From: an uncultured Fibrobacter sp.
GTDB taxonomy: Bacteria; Fibrobacterota; Fibrobacteria; Fibrobacterales; Fibrobacteraceae
Length of the DNA: 43,213 nt
Assembly (NCBI GenBank): GCA_947165045.1
Contig: CAMUYW010000026.1
Span: 1-43,213 of the forward strand
Direction: 5' to 3'
Shown here: positions 38,974 to 43,213 of the stretch, piece after piece
How positions within the stretch are numbered: the first letter of the stretch is position 1
Layout of the letters: each line of letters starts with the position of its first letter
Program-made: the position numbers and the translations under genes
The notes under the pieces: generated by a model
Database searches by the model: none
What the model was told of the DNA's origin: nothing
What the model saw: the letters and a program-made list of their open reading frames with translations, nothing else

Positions 38974-41900
38974 ATGAACTCTCGATATCTTAAATTGGGG
39001 CTAGCTGCCTTCGCTGCATCACTCGCTCTTACTGCTTGCGGTGATGACGTTTTACTTTCCGAAGAACAATTTACTACGGTCAATTCGCTCAAGGATGATG
39101 ACTGTAACGACAAAACTGAAGGTTCCATGGCTTTCGTCAAGTCCAAGGCTACAATGTATGTATGCTCTGAAGGCGAATGGATTGCTATGAAAGACCAAGA
39201 CGCAATCCAGTACCGTTGCGAATCCAAGGAACTTAAGGATAAGTCTGGTTACGCCATTATTTGCGATGGCGATACGCTTGCTGTATTGAACAACGGTAAA
39301 GACGGTGCTGATGGTAAAGATGGCGTCAATGGTAAAGATGGCAAGGACGGTATCAATGGCAAAGACGGCACAAATGGCACTAATGGCAAGGACGGTGCTG
39401 ACGGCAAGAATGGTACCAATGGTACGAATGGTACTAACGGCACGGACGGTAGCAGTGGATCGAACGGTACTAATGGAACGAACGGCTTGTCCGCCTACGA
39501 AATCGCTGTGAAAAACGGTTTCACGGGCACCGAAAAGGAATGGCTTGAATCCCTGAAGGGCGAAAACGGTAAGAATGGTGAAAATGGTACTAACGGCACT
39601 AACGGAACGAACGGTACGAATGGTGTAAGTGCCGATACGGCTGCCATCAACAAGTCTGTTAAGGATGCTATTAACGCTATGAGCTCTGCATCTTCTCAAA
39701 ATCAGAAGGATGTCGAAGAGGCTCTCAAGAACTTGAGCTCTGCAACAGACAAGTTCGGTCAAGATATCGACAAAAAATTTAACGACGCTTACAGCAGCTG
39801 GAATGCAGAACTAGAAGACAAGTCTTGCGCCATCGTCGATACGGTTCGTGACAACGAAAAGGCTATCATCACCGTGACCATCAAGTGCGGCGAAGCCGAA
39901 ACCAAGATGGAAATCCCGTTCACGCCCGTGAACGAGAACCTCGCCAAGGTGTACAAGAAGCATGTTGTCGTGCGTTTCCCGGTGCAGGCCAACAAGGAAA
40001 CAAAAACCAATGACATCTACGAAGAAATCTGGAAGAACCTCAAGGGTGGCGACAATGCAGAACTTACCGTGACGGACCTTGACGAAAAGTTCGCCCCGAG
40101 CGGCAAGGTGTTTATGCAGGACTTGTTCGCCTCTGCCAATAAATCCTTTGTGACAATCGAAGAAACCAACGAAAAGGCGGTGGAATACAAGGTTGCACGC
40201 CTCGAAGGGGATCTCGACATCACGAACCTTACGACCCCGGTTGTGAAGCTCCGCGTTAAGCTGAACTTGAGTAACAACGCTTTCGGCGCCTTTGGCGGAT
40301 TTGGCTCGAACGCAACGGATGTCATTTACAACGCCTATGCAGACTTGTCCGAAGAATCCGATACGGTTGTGGTGGACTTCTTGACGGATTACAAGGCTGC
40401 CCGCGTAAAGAACTTGGTCGATGCTGGTTCTAAATTTGCCGCTGCAAACAAGCAGGCTAACGAAGAACTTGCCGCAGCACTTTACTTGAACAATAAGAAT
40501 AGCGATGAATATCCGGCTTTCGAACACTTTGTACCGGATCAGCTTGGCTTGCTCGAAAACTTCAATAGCATCGCTTGGGTGATGGCTCTCATCGACCAGA
40601 AGAGCAAGACTCCGGGATTTAACGCTGTCTATAACGCATTCCGCAATGTCTTTGCCGAAAATGGTGACTTCAACAAGGCAATCACGACGACATACGCTGG
40701 CGAAGATCGCAGCATGTTCTTTGTAGACTACCTCGCTTTGCTTATCGACGCGAACTTCTTCAAGTGGAACCAAATGCAGCATGGCGACTATACTGCTGAA
40801 ACGAATGTCTGGAGTGGTACGGATGCCGTCTATTACAAGATTTTGCAGAATGGCTTTGTGGATGCCTATAAGCTTAAAGTCGAAGACGCAAAGGTTTTCA
40901 ATGATCCGTCTGGCTATAGCAGCAAGGTATATAAGTCTGATGTCAAAGGGGGATATTTCCATTACTTTGAATATATCGAAAACGAACAAGTTTGGTATCC
41001 TATAACACTTTGGGCTGTAGGTGTTGCAACGGTGGAACAAGTTTGCGATGCTGACGCTGTTAATTCGACCTTCTTCTATAGCTTTGAAGGTCTTGATGAA
41101 AATGCCGTTTGTGTATGCGACAATGGAAAATGCTACTGGCAAGATACTGAAAATGTATGCTTGGGCCGTAATAAAGGAGATAAGGGATCGGCGTTCTTTA
41201 ACGGGGAAATTCAAGAGTATGAGTGCGCAGAAGTAGAATGTAATCCATCCGCTTCTTCTTGCGTTGGTTTTGAACTTGGTCCTGTCAGTCCGAGCTCTTC
41301 GGGTTCTTCTGGTGAATATTCTGAACAGAACGGCAAGACTCCGGAAGAACAGGCCAACAATCCGGAATCCAAGCTTTACCTCGGTGAATGCAGCGCTACA
41401 GTAAACGAAGGCAAAGAAAAGCTGTTCGACACCAAGAATGCGGAACTTGCCACGGCAACGAGCAAAACAACCTTTGTATGCGATGGCTCCAAATGGAGAC
41501 AGAAAGATTATCATGACGAGGAATATGGAATATGTACAAAAACCGTGATGGAAAAGGGAGTCGTCAAGGAAGAAAATGGTTCCGCCTGGTACAAATGCGA
41601 TTACCTTGATAAACAGGAAAAATACGAATGGATCGCTACTGATTGGCGTGACAAGGATTTAGAAAAGGCTTGCCATTATGGCAATGTCAATGAAAAAGTG
41701 GTTACTGAATCCGATTATGAATATGTTTGTGAAGAAAATTCTGAATATACAGACAACTGGGGTAACCATAGCCATGAATGGCGTGAAACGACTGCTGATG
41801 AATATTGCGTGGGTGACCGCGTCAAGGCTACAGTGCAGAAGCTTGAAAACGAAGACCTCGGCGAATCGACCTTCAACGAAAAGTGTAGCTACCACGGTTC

Positions 41901-43213
41901 TACCTATGCGAGAAACAATACTGCTAGCGGGGCCAAGGAATGGGTGTACTACGGTAATTTCATCAACGAAAGCACAAGAAACAGCGTTTTCTTGTTCTTG
42001 AACGGTTATGAGGATAATGTAATTTACACTTGTAACAATTGGTACTGTGATTCTGTTTCTGTAGAAGTCGTGCAGGGTGAAATTGCCTCGAATATGCCAG
42101 AAGACGAAAAACAGAAATGGATTAATGTCCTTTGCAACTATGGCGATTACAAGCGTGCTAGTGGCTACGCCGACGGCATTGCCTTTGAAGTCAACGTAAC
42201 GTTAAAGAGTGGCGAAAATCCGAAGACGTTTGTCGCTAGTGCCGCCAGAAATGATTGGCACGAACCTACCTTTGAGGATATCTATGGCAAATGCGACGAA
42301 GATAAGATGAAAAATCAAACCAAAGTAGCTGTTTACGAAGGAATAAAATACAAGTGTAACTACATTTCTGGAGCTTCTTCCAGCGGATACTCTTGGGTTA
42401 AAGCAAGCGATTTGGATGAAGACGCTACGCTTGGAATTTGCACAAGAAATCGAAGAAAAGATGTCGCTATAGTCGGTAACGCATACTATGGATGTCATGA
42501 TAATAATAACGTAGAAGGAATCCCCGCAAGTTCTTCCTCCACAGATTGGCTAGAAATTGGTGAAAAAGAGTACCTTAACGCCAAGCTTGGTGATTGCGAT
42601 ACCGATAGAGGTAATACTAAAAACATTGCAGACATTAAGAGCGAAACCCTCAAGGATGGTGAAAGCCACAGTTTCAAGTGCTCTATAGCTAAAGAAGTCG
42701 TAAATGGCTATGGTAAGTGGGTTGACGCCTCCACAGACATTGCTCTCGACCAGATTTGCAACAGAGATAACGAAGATGCAACTGTTACCAAAGAAAGCGT
42801 AATCTATGTCTGTGCGTACAAGGATGAATCATCCATGTATCAGTGGATTACTTCTGATGAGTACTGCGAAACTCATGGTGAAAATTTGACATATGGTGGG
42901 TATCGTGTCGATCCGTATAGTTCGTCTAGTATAGCTCACTGTGGCGAATCGGATGAGATAGAATGCAAAACGGATATCGACAAGAAAATCTGCCATGCCG
43001 GTACCGAGTCTTTCGTCAAATTGGATAGCGTGTGGCAATCTGTGGCAAAATATTGCGAAGACCATTCTACAGGTTCCGCCTGTGAATTTGTCAATCATGA
43101 AGGTAATATAAACGAGTCTACTGTTAAGTATTACGAACAAACGGAATACTACGTAAAAACAGAACAAGGTTATAAGAAAGCAGAAACTGCAGAAGAATAT
43201 TGCGAAGCGTTTA
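38974..43213 (+). CDS. Large collagen-repeat, Cys-module surface lipoprotein (partial)
   Basis: The frame is open from the ATG to the window end, giving 1413 residues without a stop. A lipoprotein signal (AAFAASLALTACGDD, lipid Cys about 23) is followed by two short Cys modules. A Gly-x-y collagen-like region follows (about 107-219, mostly NGT, DGK and NGK triplets), broken by LSAYEIAVKNGFTGTEKEWL (about 172-191), a motif common in such repeats. A coiled coil lies at about 220-285, an unrecognised alpha/beta region at about 285-700, and then, from about 800 on, at least nine Cys-rich modules of the form C...Y-x-C...W. Surface display is inferred. An ATG at 38968 is an alternative start; AGGA lies 8 nt before 38974. 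Confidence 0.9.
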   Translation, partial: MNSRYLKLGLAAFAASLALTACGDDVLLSEEQFTTVNSLKDDDCNDKTEGSMAFVKSKATMYVCSEGEWIAMKDQDAIQYRCESKELKDKSGYAIICDGDTLAVLNNGKDGADGKDGVNGKDGKDGINGKDGTNGTNGKDGADGKNGTNGTNGTNGTDGSSGSNGTNGTNGLSAYEIAVKNGFTGTEKEWLESLKGENGKNGENGTNGTNGTNGTNGVSADTAAINKSVKDAINAMSSASSQNQKDVEEALKNLSSATDKFGQDIDKKFNDAYSSWNAELEDKSCAIVDTVRDNEKAIITVTIKCGEAETKMEIPFTPVNENLAKVYKKHVVVRFPVQANKETKTNDIYEEIWKNLKGGDNAELTVTDLDEKFAPSGKVFMQDLFASANKSFVTIEETNEKAVEYKVARLEGDLDITNLTTPVVKLRVKLNLSNNAFGAFGGFGSNATDVIYNAYADLSEESDTVVVDFLTDYKAARVKNLVDAGSKFAAANKQANEELAAALYLNNKNSDEYPAFEHFVPDQLGLLENFNSIAWVMALIDQKSKTPGFNAVYNAFRNVFAENGDFNKAITTTYAGEDRSMFFVDYLALLIDANFFKWNQMQHGDYTAETNVWSGTDAVYYKILQNGFVDAYKLKVEDAKVFNDPSGYSSKVYKSDVKGGYFHYFEYIENEQVWYPITLWAVGVATVEQVCDADAVNSTFFYSFEGLDENAVCVCDNGKCYWQDTENVCLGRNKGDKGSAFFNGEIQEYECAEVECNPSASSCVGFELGPVSPSSSGSSGEYSEQNGKTPEEQANNPESKLYLGECSATVNEGKEKLFDTKNAELATATSKTTFVCDGSKWRQKDYHDEEYGICTKTVMEKGVVKEENGSAWYKCDYLDKQEKYEWIATDWRDKDLEKACHYGNVNEKVVTESDYEYVCEENSEYTDNWGNHSHEWRETTADEYCVGDRVKATVQKLENEDLGESTFNEKCSYHGSTYARNNTASGAKEWVYYGNFINESTRNSVFLFLNGYEDNVIYTCNNWYCDSVSVEVVQGEIASNMPEDEKQKWINVLCNYGDYKRASGYADGIAFEVNVTLKSGENPKTFVASAARNDWHEPTFEDIYGKCDEDKMKNQTKVAVYEGIKYKCNYISGASSSGYSWVKASDLDEDATLGICTRNRRKDVAIVGNAYYGCHDNNNVEGIPASSSSTDWLEIGEKEYLNAKLGDCDTDRGNTKNIADIKSETLKDGESHSFKCSIAKEVVNGYGKWVDASTDIALDQICNRDNEDATVTKESVIYVCAYKDESSMYQWITSDEYCETHGENLTYGGYRVDPYSSSSIAHCGESDEIECKTDIDKKICHAGTESFVKLDSVWQSVAKYCEDHSTGSACEFVNHEGNINESTVKYYEQTEYYVKTEQGYKKAETAEEYCEAF

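Noticed and set aside
39811..41514. Long minus-strand open frame (567 codons) opposite the large lipoprotein, with another at 39052-39762
   Set aside because: The plus strand carries an uninterrupted frame with a lipoprotein signal, collagen repeats and Cys modules; the minus frames have no recognisable domain and arise from codon bias.
1..43213. CRISPR arrays, rRNA genes, integrases, insertion-sequence transposases
   Set aside because: None seen. No regularly spaced direct repeats of 25-40 bp, no rRNA sequence and no transposase or integrase motifs in any convincing frame.

Overview
The window reads as a chromosomal segment of a Fibrobacter-like bacterium (Fibrobacterota). The grounds are lineage-flavoured features seen in the sequence: a TIGR02147-type regulator paired with a surface lipoprotein, Ser-rich (SSSS) linkers in secreted proteins, a DUF3332-type lipoprotein, many unrecognised lipoproteins, and a mid-range GC content. 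No database search was run, so the assignment is inference.

Left part (1-8374, mostly minus strand): the tail of an unknown gene; a FIST-GGDEF-HD-GYP c-di-GMP protein; argF; a 31-residue mS38/bS22-like ribosomal microprotein; dusA; and, upstream of dusA, a membrane diguanylate cyclase preceded by an orphan solute-binding protein with its own C-terminal membrane anchor. Middle (8498-23741, plus strand): a degenerate Nudix protein; a DUF3332 lipoprotein; a probable operon of TPR lipoprotein, membrane Ser/Thr kinase, GAF-type sigma-54 activator, secreted Pro/charged protein and outer-membrane barrel; tRNA-Ala(CGC) on the minus strand; a small outer-membrane protein with a good sigma-54 promoter; a double-length (tandem) UvrA; and a SUMF1/FGE-domain secreted protein with a four-helix membrane protein.

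Right part (23783-43213): ychF; a MATE transporter; an intergenic structured RNA; the TIGR02147/lipoprotein pair; a gluzincin peptidase; an asparaginase gene carrying a palindromic repeat inside its reading frame; dtd; lipoproteins; psd; an Nth-like [4Fe-4S] protein; a GerW/YtfJ protein; a second intergenic RNA with a textbook sigma-70 promoter and terminator; serC; a RelA/SpoT-type HD protein that has lost its metal ligands; and the first 1413 residues of a very large collagen-repeat lipoprotein that runs off the end.

Cross-cutting observations: at least six genes have a -10 hexamer 6-8 nt before their ATG and no Shine-Dalgarno, suggesting leaderless transcription. Small palindromic elements with TGTCA/TGACA ends are scattered in the right half. 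Two unassigned structured RNAs occupy two of the three longest gene-free stretches.
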